Shown one piece after another: positions 7,301 through 15,920 of a stretch of 55,697 nt of DNA. The DNA is from CAZADA01 sp964636945 (GTDB taxonomy: Bacteria > Pseudomonadota > Alphaproteobacteria > Caulobacterales > Maricaulaceae). Both the position numbers and the translations under genes were made by a program. Below the pieces are notes generated by a model that saw nothing but the letters and a program-made list of their open reading frames with translations, was not told where the DNA came from and did no database searches. The stretch spans positions 1 through 55,697 of the forward strand of contig CAZWVH010000011.1 in the NCBI GenBank assembly GCA_964636945.1. Reading direction: 5' to 3'. Position 1 is the stretch's first letter. Each line of letters starts with the position of its first letter.

Positions 7301-10300
7301 ATGGGTCCATCGAGCAAACATTGGCTTACTGGAACGCTGGGCGCGATGTTGCTGGCGATTGCGGGAGCGCAAGGCCAACAACCGACGTTGATGCTTGGCG
7401 ATCCGGCGGTGAGCGCGGATCACATCGCCTTCACCTATGCTGGCGACATTTGGCTGGCCGATCGCGACGGCGCGAATGCCCGTCGCCTGACCTCCCACCC
7501 CGCAGAGGAATATGGTCCCAGGTTTTCGCCGGATGGAGAAAGCCTGGCGTTTTCCGCCGCCTATGAAGACAATGTGGATGTTTACACGATCCCGGTCTTG
7601 GGTGGACAACCAAGTCGCCTGACATGGCATCCTGGCGATGACCTGGTGATGGATTGGTCGCCCGACGGTGACGCGGTGGCCTTCATGTCGCGTCGCGAAA
7701 CCAATCACGGCCGCTCAGGGCAACTCTTCCATGTCGCCACAACCGGCGGATTGCCAGTCAAGCAAATGGAAGCGCGCTTTTTTCAGGGCCGCTACGATAC
7801 GGAGGCCGAACGGATCGCCTACATCGCCCATGGCCCCGCATACAATGGATTGTTCGGCGGTTCTTCGGGCTGGCGCGGTTATCGCGGCGGCACAACCCCT
7901 TCCGTGATCATCTTCGACAAAGACGCCGACACGGCCACCACGATCCCAGGCGAACGGATCAATGACATATACCCCATGTGGCGCGGCGACACCGTCTTGT
8001 TTCTTTCCGACCGCGGTGAGGACAAGACGTTGAATCTACACAGCTTCGACCCTGAGACCGAAACCATCTCGCAGCTCACATCTGAGACTGAATGGGACAT
8101 TCGCGCCGCAGATATCCACGACAATACGGTGATCTATGAGGCCGGCGCTCGCTTGAAAGAATTCAATCTCGATACTGGCGAAACCCGCGAACTGGCAATC
8201 TCGATCGCTCCCGATTTGCCTCAGCTGCGCCCGCAGTGGAAGAATGCGCGCGGGACCATCCAATCGCTCGGAATTTCCCCCAACGGCAAACGCGCAGTGA
8301 TCACCGCGCGCGGAGACGTATTCACGGCGCCCATCGAAGATGGTTCAACCCGGAATTTAAACGCCACGGACGACGAGCGGTCATATAGCGCACTGTGGTC
8401 ACCCGATGGCCAGTCCATTGCTTACATTGTTGATGACGGACAGACGCAATCCTTGGTGATTGAGTCCCAGGATAACCTATCTGATCCGTCCAGCATTTCC
8501 CTGGGTGGCGGGTTCCACTTTTTGGGCCACTGGGCCGCTGAGGACGGGCCGATCCTATTCACCGACCAAGACAGTCGGCTGCGTGCGATTGATCCGCAAG
8601 ACGGCGCCATCACAGATATAGCTCAAAGTCCTTATCGCAGCGGGTTCGGAATGGATGTGTCCTCCGACGGGCGTTGGCTCGCCTTCACGCAGGCCGGCGC
8701 CAACTTCAACGCCGATCTGTACATCTATGATCTCCAAAACGGCGGCGAATCCCGACGTGTGACCAATGGCATGGCGGATGTGACGTCCCCAGCCTTTAGC
8801 CCCGATGGCCAGTATCTGTACTTTGCGGCCTCAACCAATGCTGGACCCCAACATGTGGGCCTCGACATGTCGAGCCAAGAACGCCCCTATCGTGCCGGTA
8901 TTTACGCATTGGTGCTCGCCGCGGACGGGTCTTCTCCCTTGCTCCCCGGCGTTGGTGACGAAGAACCGATGGACGACGCTGAGCCCGCCGAAGAGCAAGA
9001 GAGCGAAGGGTCCGAAGTCCGCATTGATTTCGATGGCCTCGCGGACCGGATCGTGGCCTTACCGGCGCCCATCGCCAATTATGACGCACTGGATGTCGCC
9101 GGCGACGGCGCCGTCTTTTTCCTCGAAAGCGGTCAGCCCGGCGCCGAAGTGCCTGCGCCCGGTCAAAATCCCTCAGCCGACAATACACTCTTCCGCTTTG
9201 ACTTTGAAAAAAAAGAAGCCTCATCGGTCATGACCGGGGTCACGCAATTCGTCATCGCCCAAGACGGTCAGTCCATGATCATTCAAAAAACAGGCGATCA
9301 GATTGTGACGGCGAAGGCGGGGGCTTCGTTGGAAGCTGAGCCCCTCGACCTCTCAGGGCTACGCATGAGGATCGACCCACGCAATGAGTGGCGTTTCGTC
9401 TTCGATGAAGCGTGGCGGATGGAGCGGGAATATTTCTACGATCCCAATCTGCACGGCATTGATTGGGACGCCGTTTACGAGAAATATCGCCCGCTGGTCG
9501 ATCATGTCGGTCGGCGCGAAGACCTGAACAAACTCTTGGTCATGATGATTGCTGAGTTGCAGGTCGGGCACAACCGGGCCGGCGGAGGCGACACCCATGA
9601 CGAAAACGGAACCAATACGGGCCTGCTGGGCGCAGACCTGCAATTGACGGACGGCCGCCATCAAATCACGCGCATTTACGATGGTGAAAGCTGGAATCCA
9701 TTCCTCGTCGGACCGCTCGCTCAACCTGGACTTGATGTGGATGAGGGCGACTTCATTCTGGCGATCAATGGCGCGCCGTTGGAGGAGACCGACAATATCT
9801 TCGCTGCATTGCAAGGTTTGAACGGCGAGCAAGTGACCTTGACCATTGCCGACACCGCCAATGGCCGCAATAGCCGCGAGATCATCGTTGAACCCGTTGG
9901 CAATGAAGGTCAGATGCGGCTTTGGCACTGGCTTGAAGCCAATCGCGCCGCGGTCGACGAAGCCAGCGATGGTCGTGTGGGCTATGTTTATCTCCCCAAT
10001 ACGGCCGGCGCCGGCTATACTCTGTTCAACCGCATGTTCTTCGCTCAGACCGACAAAGACGCGATGATCATCGACGAGCGGTCCAATGGCGGCGGCCAGG
10101 CGGCCAACTACATCACCGACGTGCTGTCGCGCACCTATCTGGCCAGTTGGAAGGACAGAGGCTTCGATCTCTTCCGCACGCCAGGCGGCGCCATGTATGG
10201 GCCGAAAGTTATGTTGATCGACCAAGACGCCGGCTCAGGCGGGGACTTTTTGCCCTACTCTTTCCGGACCATGGACATTGGCACGCTCATGGGCACGCGC

Positions 10301-10582
10301 ACATGGGGCGGCTTGATCGGTATTTTCGCCAATCCCCTGTTGATTGACGGCGGGTTTGTTTCGGTCCCCAATTTCCGCTTTATCGATGTGGACGGCGCGT
10401 GGAGCGTGGAGAACGAAGGTGTCGCTCCGGACATTGTTGTGCCCCTTGATCCAATCTTGACCAATGCGAGCCGCGACAGTCAGCTAGAAGCCGCGATCGC
10501 CGAGACGTTGCGCCAACTTGAAGAGTTTGAGCCATTTGCCCCAAGCCAAGCCCCGGCGTTTCCGTCACCGCTTGGTCAGTGA
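7301..10582 (+). CDS. Exported tricorn-like S41 peptidase (first copy)
   Basis: A 1093-residue protease with an N-terminal signal sequence (hydrophobic stretch ending AIAGAQGQ). Two TolB/WD40-like beta-propeller blocks span about 30-610 (repeated FSPDG/SPDG and DIW motifs). They are followed by a C1-like helical domain, a PDZ domain (about 770-860) and an S41 catalytic domain. The nucleophile is predicted to be S979 in DAGSGGD; the His corresponds to QVGH at about 757, and ENEGVAPDIVV near the C-terminus carries the tetrad Glu region. An acidic linker (GDEEPMDDAEPAEEQE) separates the propeller from the rest. It resembles archaeal tricorn core protease but is exported, so it probably trims peptides in the periplasm or at the surface. 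Confidence 0.9.
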   Translation: MGPSSKHWLTGTLGAMLLAIAGAQGQQPTLMLGDPAVSADHIAFTYAGDIWLADRDGANARRLTSHPAEEYGPRFSPDGESLAFSAAYEDNVDVYTIPVLGGQPSRLTWHPGDDLVMDWSPDGDAVAFMSRRETNHGRSGQLFHVATTGGLPVKQMEARFFQGRYDTEAERIAYIAHGPAYNGLFGGSSGWRGYRGGTTPSVIIFDKDADTATTIPGERINDIYPMWRGDTVLFLSDRGEDKTLNLHSFDPETETISQLTSETEWDIRAADIHDNTVIYEAGARLKEFNLDTGETRELAISIAPDLPQLRPQWKNARGTIQSLGISPNGKRAVITARGDVFTAPIEDGSTRNLNATDDERSYSALWSPDGQSIAYIVDDGQTQSLVIESQDNLSDPSSISLGGGFHFLGHWAAEDGPILFTDQDSRLRAIDPQDGAITDIAQSPYRSGFGMDVSSDGRWLAFTQAGANFNADLYIYDLQNGGESRRVTNGMADVTSPAFSPDGQYLYFAASTNAGPQHVGLDMSSQERPYRAGIYALVLAADGSSPLLPGVGDEEPMDDAEPAEEQESEGSEVRIDFDGLADRIVALPAPIANYDALDVAGDGAVFFLESGQPGAEVPAPGQNPSADNTLFRFDFEKKEASSVMTGVTQFVIAQDGQSMIIQKTGDQIVTAKAGASLEAEPLDLSGLRMRIDPRNEWRFVFDEAWRMEREYFYDPNLHGIDWDAVYEKYRPLVDHVGRREDLNKLLVMMIAELQVGHNRAGGGDTHDENGTNTGLLGADLQLTDGRHQITRIYDGESWNPFLVGPLAQPGLDVDEGDFILAINGAPLEETDNIFAALQGLNGEQVTLTIADTANGRNSREIIVEPVGNEGQMRLWHWLEANRAAVDEASDGRVGYVYLPNTAGAGYTLFNRMFFAQTDKDAMIIDERSNGGGQAANYITDVLSRTYLASWKDRGFDLFRTPGGAMYGPKVMLIDQDAGSGGDFLPYSFRTMDIGTLMGTRTWGGLIGIFANPLLIDGGFVSVPNFRFIDVDGAWSVENEGVAPDIVVPLDPILTNASRDSQLEAAIAETLRQLEEFEPFAPSQAPAFPSPLGQ

Positions 10583-10882
10583 GCGCGAGGCCTGGCGGCG
10601 TTGTGGCTTGGCATTGGGCAGCCGTGAATTGCATGAGAGGCGACAAAAGGACGGGCTAAGCCCACCATTGATCCGTAACGGCCATGACTTGGCGCAGACG
10701 CACACATTGGACGAAGGGGCGGTTTCCGTTGGCCCAAGCGCCCTTAACTCCAAAACTATTGGGTTCCATTTGGTTTCTGCCGACCGGTAAGCTATTGTGT
10801 TCAGCGTGCGTCGTTCTTGATCCGCTCAAGGGCGCCGACGCTGATGACAACGGCCATACGGCTTCATAATAGGGGGGACCCC
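10583..10882. other. Intergenic region, nothing recognised
   Basis: About 300 bp between the protease and the small membrane protein. The short open frames are not protein-like. The only clear signal is the Gly-rich ribosome-binding site AGGGGGGA at 10871-10878 for the next gene. Confidence 0.35.
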
Positions 10883-11158
10883 GTGGATATCTTAGCACTG
10901 TTGTTGAATGGCGCAGGCGGCGCCATTGTCGGCCCACTCGTGGCGCAATTGTTGGGCGGTAAGGATTCAAGCCTCATTGCGCGCATTCTCTCCGGGATTG
11001 TTGGGGGTGTCGGCGCCGGTTATGGGATGGACGCTGCGGGCCTTGGCTCCCTGCTCGGCAGCGGCGAGACCATGCAGATGCTGCAAAGCTTCCTTGAGGG
11101 CGGTGTTGGCGGCGGCGTGCTGTCGACTGTGGTCGGCATGGTGATGAAGGGCCGGTAG
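10883..11158 (+). CDS. Small glycine-rich membrane protein
   Basis: A 91-residue protein starting at GTG 10883, chosen because AGGGGGGA lies just upstream and the protein then begins VDILALLLNGAGGAIVG. Nearly all of it is hydrophobic with Gly-zipper spacing (GGAIVGPLVAQLLGG, GIVGGVGAGYG, GGVGGGVLSTVVGMV), enough for two or three short membrane segments. Proteins of this look occur widely in alphaproteobacteria without a known function. It has no operon partner; the MarR-type gene follows after about 230 bp. Confidence 0.6.
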   Translation: MDILALLLNGAGGAIVGPLVAQLLGGKDSSLIARILSGIVGGVGAGYGMDAAGLGSLLGSGETMQMLQSFLEGGVGGGVLSTVVGMVMKGR

Positions 11159-11385
11159 TCCACCGAACACGAGCCAAGGCTAATCGGGCGCTGCTGAAGC
11201 GGCGCTCGGTTCGTATGTGGCAAATTTGGCGCAACATGCCGCTCCGCCAAGGGCCGTGGAATGCGTGGGCCGCCAAACGCGCACTCCAGAGCCTCACGCT
11301 CCAAATGCGTCAAATCTGCAATATCAGCTCACCGCCGCAAGCTTTTGTCTTCGCGGATTGACTTCGAGCGATTTTTGTCAGATAT

Positions 11386-11401
11386 TTCTGTTATGACAGA
11401 A
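11386..11401. promoter_or_regulatory. Inverted repeat over the GbsR/MarR start codon, operator candidate
   Basis: TTCTGT-TATG-ACAGAA is a perfect 6-bp inverted repeat with a 4-bp spacer, and the spacer contains the start codon of the regulator. A near-copy lies at 11993-12008 before the next gene. It is a candidate autoregulatory site. Confidence 0.5.
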
Positions 11402-11968
11402 TTTACTAACAAGATCGACGAGATGCCCCCGGCCCTGCGCCGCTTCGTCCTGCAGTGGGGAGACATGGGCGGCCAATGGGGCGTCAATCGTACTGTGGCG
11501 CAAATCCACGCCCTCCTTTACATGAGCGAAAGGCCAATGAATGCCGAGGAGATCGCGGAATCTCTAGGCGTTGCGCGATCCAATGTTTCCAACTCGCTCA
11601 AAGAGCTGCTTGGTTTCAAAATCGTGGAGCGCATCCCAATTCCCGGCGATCGGCGGGACCATTTCAAAGCAGAGACAGATGTCTGGGAAGTGGCGTTTCG
11701 CATCGCCGAAGTGCGCAAGCAACGCGAAATCGACCCGGCCATGAAGACACTGATGACCTGTCTTGCTGAAGCAGATGAAGACAGCCGTGTCAGCCCGGTT
11801 CAGCGGCAAAGATTGGAGGATATGCACCAGTTCTTGTCCATCATGGACCGTTGGTACGGCCAAATGCTGAAAGTGCCGTCCAAGACATTGTTGCGGATGA
11901 TCAAAATGGGCGATCGCATTGTGAGCCTGGTTGGATTGGGCCGCAAATCGAAAGAAACCGCGGACTGA
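11393..11968 (+). CDS. GbsR/MarR-family transcriptional regulator
   Basis: A 191-residue regulator starting MTEFTNKIDEMPPALRRFVLQWGDMGG at 11393. The longer open frame upstream has no conserved character. The winged helix-turn-helix is at about 40-105, with recognition region MNAEEIAESLGVARSNVSNSLKEL followed by the wing (IPIPGDRRDHFKAE). The N-terminal helix and the WGQ/NRTVAQIHALLYM motif are typical of the GbsR subfamily, whose members control osmolyte, membrane or efflux genes. The DUF4166 gene begins 67 bp downstream on the same strand. Paired inverted repeats at its own start and before DUF4166 suggest self-control and control of the following operon. Confidence 0.85.
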   Translation: MTEFTNKIDEMPPALRRFVLQWGDMGGQWGVNRTVAQIHALLYMSERPMNAEEIAESLGVARSNVSNSLKELLGFKIVERIPIPGDRRDHFKAETDVWEVAFRIAEVRKQREIDPAMKTLMTCLAEADEDSRVSPVQRQRLEDMHQFLSIMDRWYGQMLKVPSKTLLRMIKMGDRIVSLVGLGRKSKETAD

Positions 11969-11992
11969 ACCGCTTTTTATTTGGGATGAAGT

Positions 11993-12008
11993 TTCTTTGT
12001 ATACAGAA
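11993..12008. promoter_or_regulatory. Second copy of the TTCTKT-N4-ACAGAA operator candidate
   Basis: TTCTTT-GTAT-ACAGAA has the same length and arms as the site at 11386-11401, with one arm mismatch, and lies 28 bp before the DUF4166 start codon. The pair brackets the regulator gene. Confidence 0.5.
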
Positions 12009-12035
12009 ATAACTGGCAAACAAGACGAATAAACG

Positions 12036-12707
12036 ATGACACACGTCGACCCGTGCGACCAACTTGGTCCAATCCCACCACAAAGCGAATGTGAATTTGG
12101 CGATCTGCGGTTTGCAAAATTGCTGGGCAAACAGCAATGGTCGACTTTGCCCGACGCGATCCGTGCACGATTTGGCAAGCGTCTCAGGGCTGGAGAGAGC
12201 GCGGTTTACTGTGGCCGGCTACTCGAAACGCGTATGAGCCTCATGGGAACGATCTGGTCACAGCTCTTGCGCGTCATAGGCGCACCCCTGCCCCTGGAGG
12301 TCACCATGGGCGGCGAGGCCGCCATTGTCACAGTGACCGAAGCTCCCAACGGCCGCGATCAATTCTGGGTACGCCAATTCAATCGAAAATCGGGGTTCCC
12401 TCAAATTATTCACAGCATAAAGCGCTTCGCTGGACCAACCGGACTGGAAGAAGGCATTGGCTGTGGCGTCGGCATGACATTGTCATTATGCGTCACAGAA
12501 CGCAGCTTGTTTTTTATAAGCAAAAAATACTTCATCACAGTTTTCGGCATTCGGATTTATCTTTTGGCAATTTTATGTCCTGGCAAACTTGTCGTCGGTC
12601 ATCATGAAATGGGCGACGGGTATTTCGACTTCACTTTAAATTTAGCGCATCCGCTTTTTGGGGAGCTGGTTTCTCAAAGGGTCCGTTTCCACGATCAGGA
12701 GACTTAA
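12036..12707 (+). CDS. DUF4166 domain protein
   Basis: A 223-residue protein matching the DUF4166 pattern: FAKLLGKQQWSTLPDAIRARFG near the N-terminus, a central QFWVRQFNRKSGFPQIIHSIKRF, then GPTGLEEGIGCGVGMTLSL and a C-terminal HPLFGELVSQRVRF. DUF4166 proteins have no settled biochemical role; they occur alone or fused to epimerase/dehydrogenase domains and are associated with membrane or lipid modification. Here the domain is a separate gene directly before a membrane-anchored epimerase with one base between stop and start, so they form an operon. The ribosome-binding site is weak. The 3' third is AT-richer than its surroundings. Confidence 0.8.
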   Translation: MTHVDPCDQLGPIPPQSECEFGDLRFAKLLGKQQWSTLPDAIRARFGKRLRAGESAVYCGRLLETRMSLMGTIWSQLLRVIGAPLPLEVTMGGEAAIVTVTEAPNGRDQFWVRQFNRKSGFPQIIHSIKRFAGPTGLEEGIGCGVGMTLSLCVTERSLFFISKKYFITVFGIRIYLLAILCPGKLVVGHHEMGDGYFDFTLNLAHPLFGELVSQRVRFHDQET

Positions 12708-12708
12708 C

Positions 12709-14217
12709 ATGATCGCACAAGAGCTGTGGTTACTGATCACACTTCAAATATTCATGGGCGCGTTCGATACGATATATCACCACGAATTCACCGAACGACT
12801 GGCTTGGCGGTCGACTCAGCGACATGAGCTACAGCTGCATGGCGTGAGAAATCTATTTTACGCTCTATTGTTTATTGGGATTGGCTGCTTCCAGTTTCAC
12901 GGCGCTTTTGCTTGGGCTGTCGCTGGCGTTCTTTTCGCTGAATTGCTGATTACGCTCAAAGACTTTGTTGAAGAAGACTTAACGCGCAAACTCGCGCCCA
13001 GCGAGCGGGTCACTCACACCCTGCTTGCGCTCAATTATGGGGCCATTCTTGCGCTACTGGCGCCCGTATTACTCGACTGGTCGCGCCAGCCCTCCGGGAT
13101 TGTCGCGACCCAGTATGGATTGTGGACGCCGTTTATGCTCGCGGCTGCCTGTGGCGTTGCTCTGTTCGGAGTGCGCGATCTCCTCGCTGCTCGGCGGATG
13201 GCGTCGCAGGCGACATCGGCGCAGTTGCCGTCCTTTCCCGGTCAACGCAGCGTCCGCTCCGTTTTGATCACGGGCGGCACGGGGTTTGTCGGTCAGCATC
13301 TGGTCCGCGCGCTTGTCCAAAGCGGCGCTCGCGTCACCGTACTCACTCGAAAGCTCGAGAATGTGGTCCAACTCGGCGCGCCGATCACCATCATCACTGA
13401 CCTCGCACAGCTTCAAGACACCGACAGGTTTGATGTGGTCATCAATTTGGCTGGCCAACCCATTGCCGGAGGGCTGTGGACCCAGAAATATCGACGCAAA
13501 TTGCTCAATTCCCGCTTGGAAACCACCCGTAATCTGGTGGAATTGATGACCCGTTTGGAGCACAAACCAGCGTGTTTTATCAGTAGTTCTGCAATCGGGA
13601 TTTACGGAGTAAGCCCTGACGGCGTCGTGGACGAAACCACTGTCATCACAGACGACGGCAGCTTTGCTCAAACACTCTGCCAATCCTGGGAGGCCGAAGC
13701 GCGCAAAGCTGAAGCTCTCGGTGTTCGAACAGTCCTGTTGCGCACAGGGATTGTGCTCGATCCAGCCGGCGGGTCGCTGGGGCAGATGTTGTTCCCGTTT
13801 GAATACGGTCTCGGCGGTCCGTTTGGCGATGGGCGCCAATGGATGAGTTGGATCACGCGTGACGACCTTGTCCGCTTGGTGCTTCACGCCATCAGCGATG
13901 ACCAGATCACCGGCCCGCTCAATGGTGTGGCCCCAACCCCCGTAACGAACAAAGATTTCGCCAAGGCTCTGGGACACGCCCTGCATCGGCCCGCCCTGCT
14001 TGCTATCCCCGCATTTGTTTTGCGCAAAGGGCTTGGGGCGCTTGGACAAGAGATCTTTCTCGCCAGCCAATTCGTCCAACCCACCAAAAGTCTAACCACA
14101 GGGTTTGAATTTCGCTCACCCGATATCTCCAGCGCCTTTGAGCACGTATTCGCCGGAACGTTCAGGCAAAATGAAAGCAAGCGCACCATGCTAAAGTCAG
14201 CGGACCACCCGTCTTGA
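12709..14217 (+). CDS. Membrane-anchored NAD(P)-dependent epimerase (TIGR01777/DUF1731 type)
   Basis: A 502-residue fusion. Residues 1-170 hold about four membrane helices (LWLLITLQIFMGAFDTIYHHEF, FYALLFIGIGCF, GAILALLAPVLL, PFMLAAACGVALFG). Residues about 185-490 are a short-chain epimerase with the Rossmann motif GGTGFVG near 188-194, followed by INLAGQPI, SSSAIGIYG and GGPFGDGRQWMSWITRDDLV, all typical of the YfcH family. The C-terminal segment (GLGALGQEIFLASQFVQPTK, then GFEFRSPD) matches DUF1731. The start at 12709 has AGGAG seven bases upstream. The substrate is unknown; the membrane module and DUF4166 partner point to a membrane-bound lipid or isoprenoid-like substrate by inference. 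Confidence 0.85.
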   Translation: MIAQELWLLITLQIFMGAFDTIYHHEFTERLAWRSTQRHELQLHGVRNLFYALLFIGIGCFQFHGAFAWAVAGVLFAELLITLKDFVEEDLTRKLAPSERVTHTLLALNYGAILALLAPVLLDWSRQPSGIVATQYGLWTPFMLAAACGVALFGVRDLLAARRMASQATSAQLPSFPGQRSVRSVLITGGTGFVGQHLVRALVQSGARVTVLTRKLENVVQLGAPITIITDLAQLQDTDRFDVVINLAGQPIAGGLWTQKYRRKLLNSRLETTRNLVELMTRLEHKPACFISSSAIGIYGVSPDGVVDETTVITDDGSFAQTLCQSWEAEARKAEALGVRTVLLRTGIVLDPAGGSLGQMLFPFEYGLGGPFGDGRQWMSWITRDDLVRLVLHAISDDQITGPLNGVAPTPVTNKDFAKALGHALHRPALLAIPAFVLRKGLGALGQEIFLASQFVQPTKSLTTGFEFRSPDISSAFEHVFAGTFRQNESKRTMLKSADHPS

Positions 14218-14378
14218 GTCACGCGCCATTTGTCGGTGCGTCCATGACTTTCGAGCCGACCAGCAACTGAACGAATTGCTGGCGAAGAGCCGTCATGGCC
14301 TGCACATGAATTGCTCCGCGAAGGGGCAGATGCTGCACACAGCCTCGGGCGACGGTGCACGCATAGTCGTTAGCGTCT

Positions 14379-15920
14379 ATGGCTATGACGACACGGCCGG
14401 ACCATCGCTTTGCCCTCAGTGGAATAGTCTTGTTTGCCGCCGCCGCGGTATTGGCGATCGAGCCCATAAGGTGGCTTTTGGCCTCCTGGCGCGACCCGGC
14501 ATTCGACTCCGATGGGTTTTTCTTTTTTCTCCTTTCGCTGGGCCTGTTTGGTTGGAGCCTGACCAGCCCGATCATATCGCCCACCAAACGTGATGTGCGA
14601 TTGGCGCTCTGCCTGTTTGCCCTCACAGCCATCATCCGTTTGACCGGACAGGTTTGGGACATTGACACCATCAGCGCGCTGGCTCTGGTCATCGATGTCT
14701 ACGCCTTATGTCTAATCCTCGGCACACATCGGCGAGGACGGCCAATCGCGCCGTTTTGGCTCGCTGTCGCATTCGCCTTCGCTCTGCCTTTGGAGCGTGT
14801 GGTTCAGCGCTTGATCGGGTTTGGTCTACAATCCCTTTCAGCATCCGGCGCCTGTAGCGCACTCAACGTCCTGTTTGATGACGTGACCTGCGACGGTGTG
14901 AGGATCGCGATTAACAGCACTGATGTCTTGGTGGATCTGCCGTGTTCAGGGGCTGAGGCGCTGCTGGCGTTCGGATTCATGTATGCGGTTTGCGCAGCCA
15001 TTACGCGACCGAATGCATTGCAATCCGCGCTTGGCGCACTCCTCGCGCTTGGCGCAGCAATTCTTGCCAATATTGTTAGGATTACTTTGCTGGCCAGCGG
15101 CATCGCTCTTGGACCCGATGAGCTTGGCGTGGATGTCATGGTCCAGCCTTGGCACGACATTGTGGGAGGTCTGGCGTGGTTGGCTTATCTGCCCGCCCTG
15201 TGGATTTGGGGCCGCTGGGTATGGCGAACCTCAGCGCCGACCGACCGCGTTGAACCCGATGTCTGCGGGCTCACAAGCACTCGGGCCTTGCAGCGGCCAC
15301 TGCTCGCCTCAATCGTCTGTTTGGTGACCGCCAGCGCCGTGGCGTTTGCACCGGCGCGTCCACAACACCTCAGCGCCAGTCCGGTGACGTTACATGCACC
15401 GGCGAGCCTAGGCTCCCACCGGGCCATACTCCAACCGCTGTCAGCAATGGAAAGGGCCTATTTCGCCCAATATGGCGGAGTTGCCGTAAAGGCGAGATAT
15501 GGCGCCCATGCGTTGCTGCTGACCCGTACATCATCGCCGCTACGCCATCTGCATGCTCCCGACGAATGCCTGCGCGGGCTTGGGTTCAAGGTCGATTACA
15601 CAGGCATGCAGTTCGCGCCGATACCGACAGCGATCTACCGGGCAAGCGCCCCGGATGGATCTGTCTATCGCGTGGAGACAAGTTTCCTCTCCAATGAAGG
15701 GCACGCCACCGGCAATGTCGCCGAAGCCGTTTGGATATGGCTGCGACATCCCAACAGCACATGGACCGGCGTCCAGCGAATTACCGACTGGGCCGTACCG
15801 GAGTCGGATCGAAGAGCGTTTGAGGCGGCCGTATTTGCGTCACTCGACATCGGCTCTTCGCTCGCTCCCTCAACTCACATTGCTTACGCCAACGATGAAA
15901 GAGGAGATGGCGATGTCTAA
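14379..15920 (+). CDS. Exosortase with EpsI-like C-terminal domain
   Basis: A 513-residue multi-pass membrane cysteine transpeptidase of the exosortase/archaeosortase family. About eight helices fill residues 12-285. The conserved triad is visible: C189 in DLPCSGAEAL, R234 in NIVRITLLAS and H259 in QPWHDIVGG. Residues about 300-505 are a periplasmic extension of EpsI/DUF3485 type with LHAPDECLRGLGF. Exosortases cut PEP-CTERM-like tails and transfer the protein to a cell-envelope acceptor. The stop codon overlaps the start of the VIT/vWA gene by 8 bp, and that protein ends in a PEP-CTERM-like tail, so this is an enzyme with one dedicated target. It resembles the subfamily called exosortase T. 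The start could also be the ATG at 14385. Confidence 0.88.
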   Translation: MAMTTRPDHRFALSGIVLFAAAAVLAIEPIRWLLASWRDPAFDSDGFFFFLLSLGLFGWSLTSPIISPTKRDVRLALCLFALTAIIRLTGQVWDIDTISALALVIDVYALCLILGTHRRGRPIAPFWLAVAFAFALPLERVVQRLIGFGLQSLSASGACSALNVLFDDVTCDGVRIAINSTDVLVDLPCSGAEALLAFGFMYAVCAAITRPNALQSALGALLALGAAILANIVRITLLASGIALGPDELGVDVMVQPWHDIVGGLAWLAYLPALWIWGRWVWRTSAPTDRVEPDVCGLTSTRALQRPLLASIVCLVTASAVAFAPARPQHLSASPVTLHAPASLGSHRAILQPLSAMERAYFAQYGGVAVKARYGAHALLLTRTSSPLRHLHAPDECLRGLGFKVDYTGMQFAPIPTAIYRASAPDGSVYRVETSFLSNEGHATGNVAEAVWIWLRHPNSTWTGVQRITDWAVPESDRRAFEAAVFASLDIGSSLAPSTHIAYANDERGDGDV

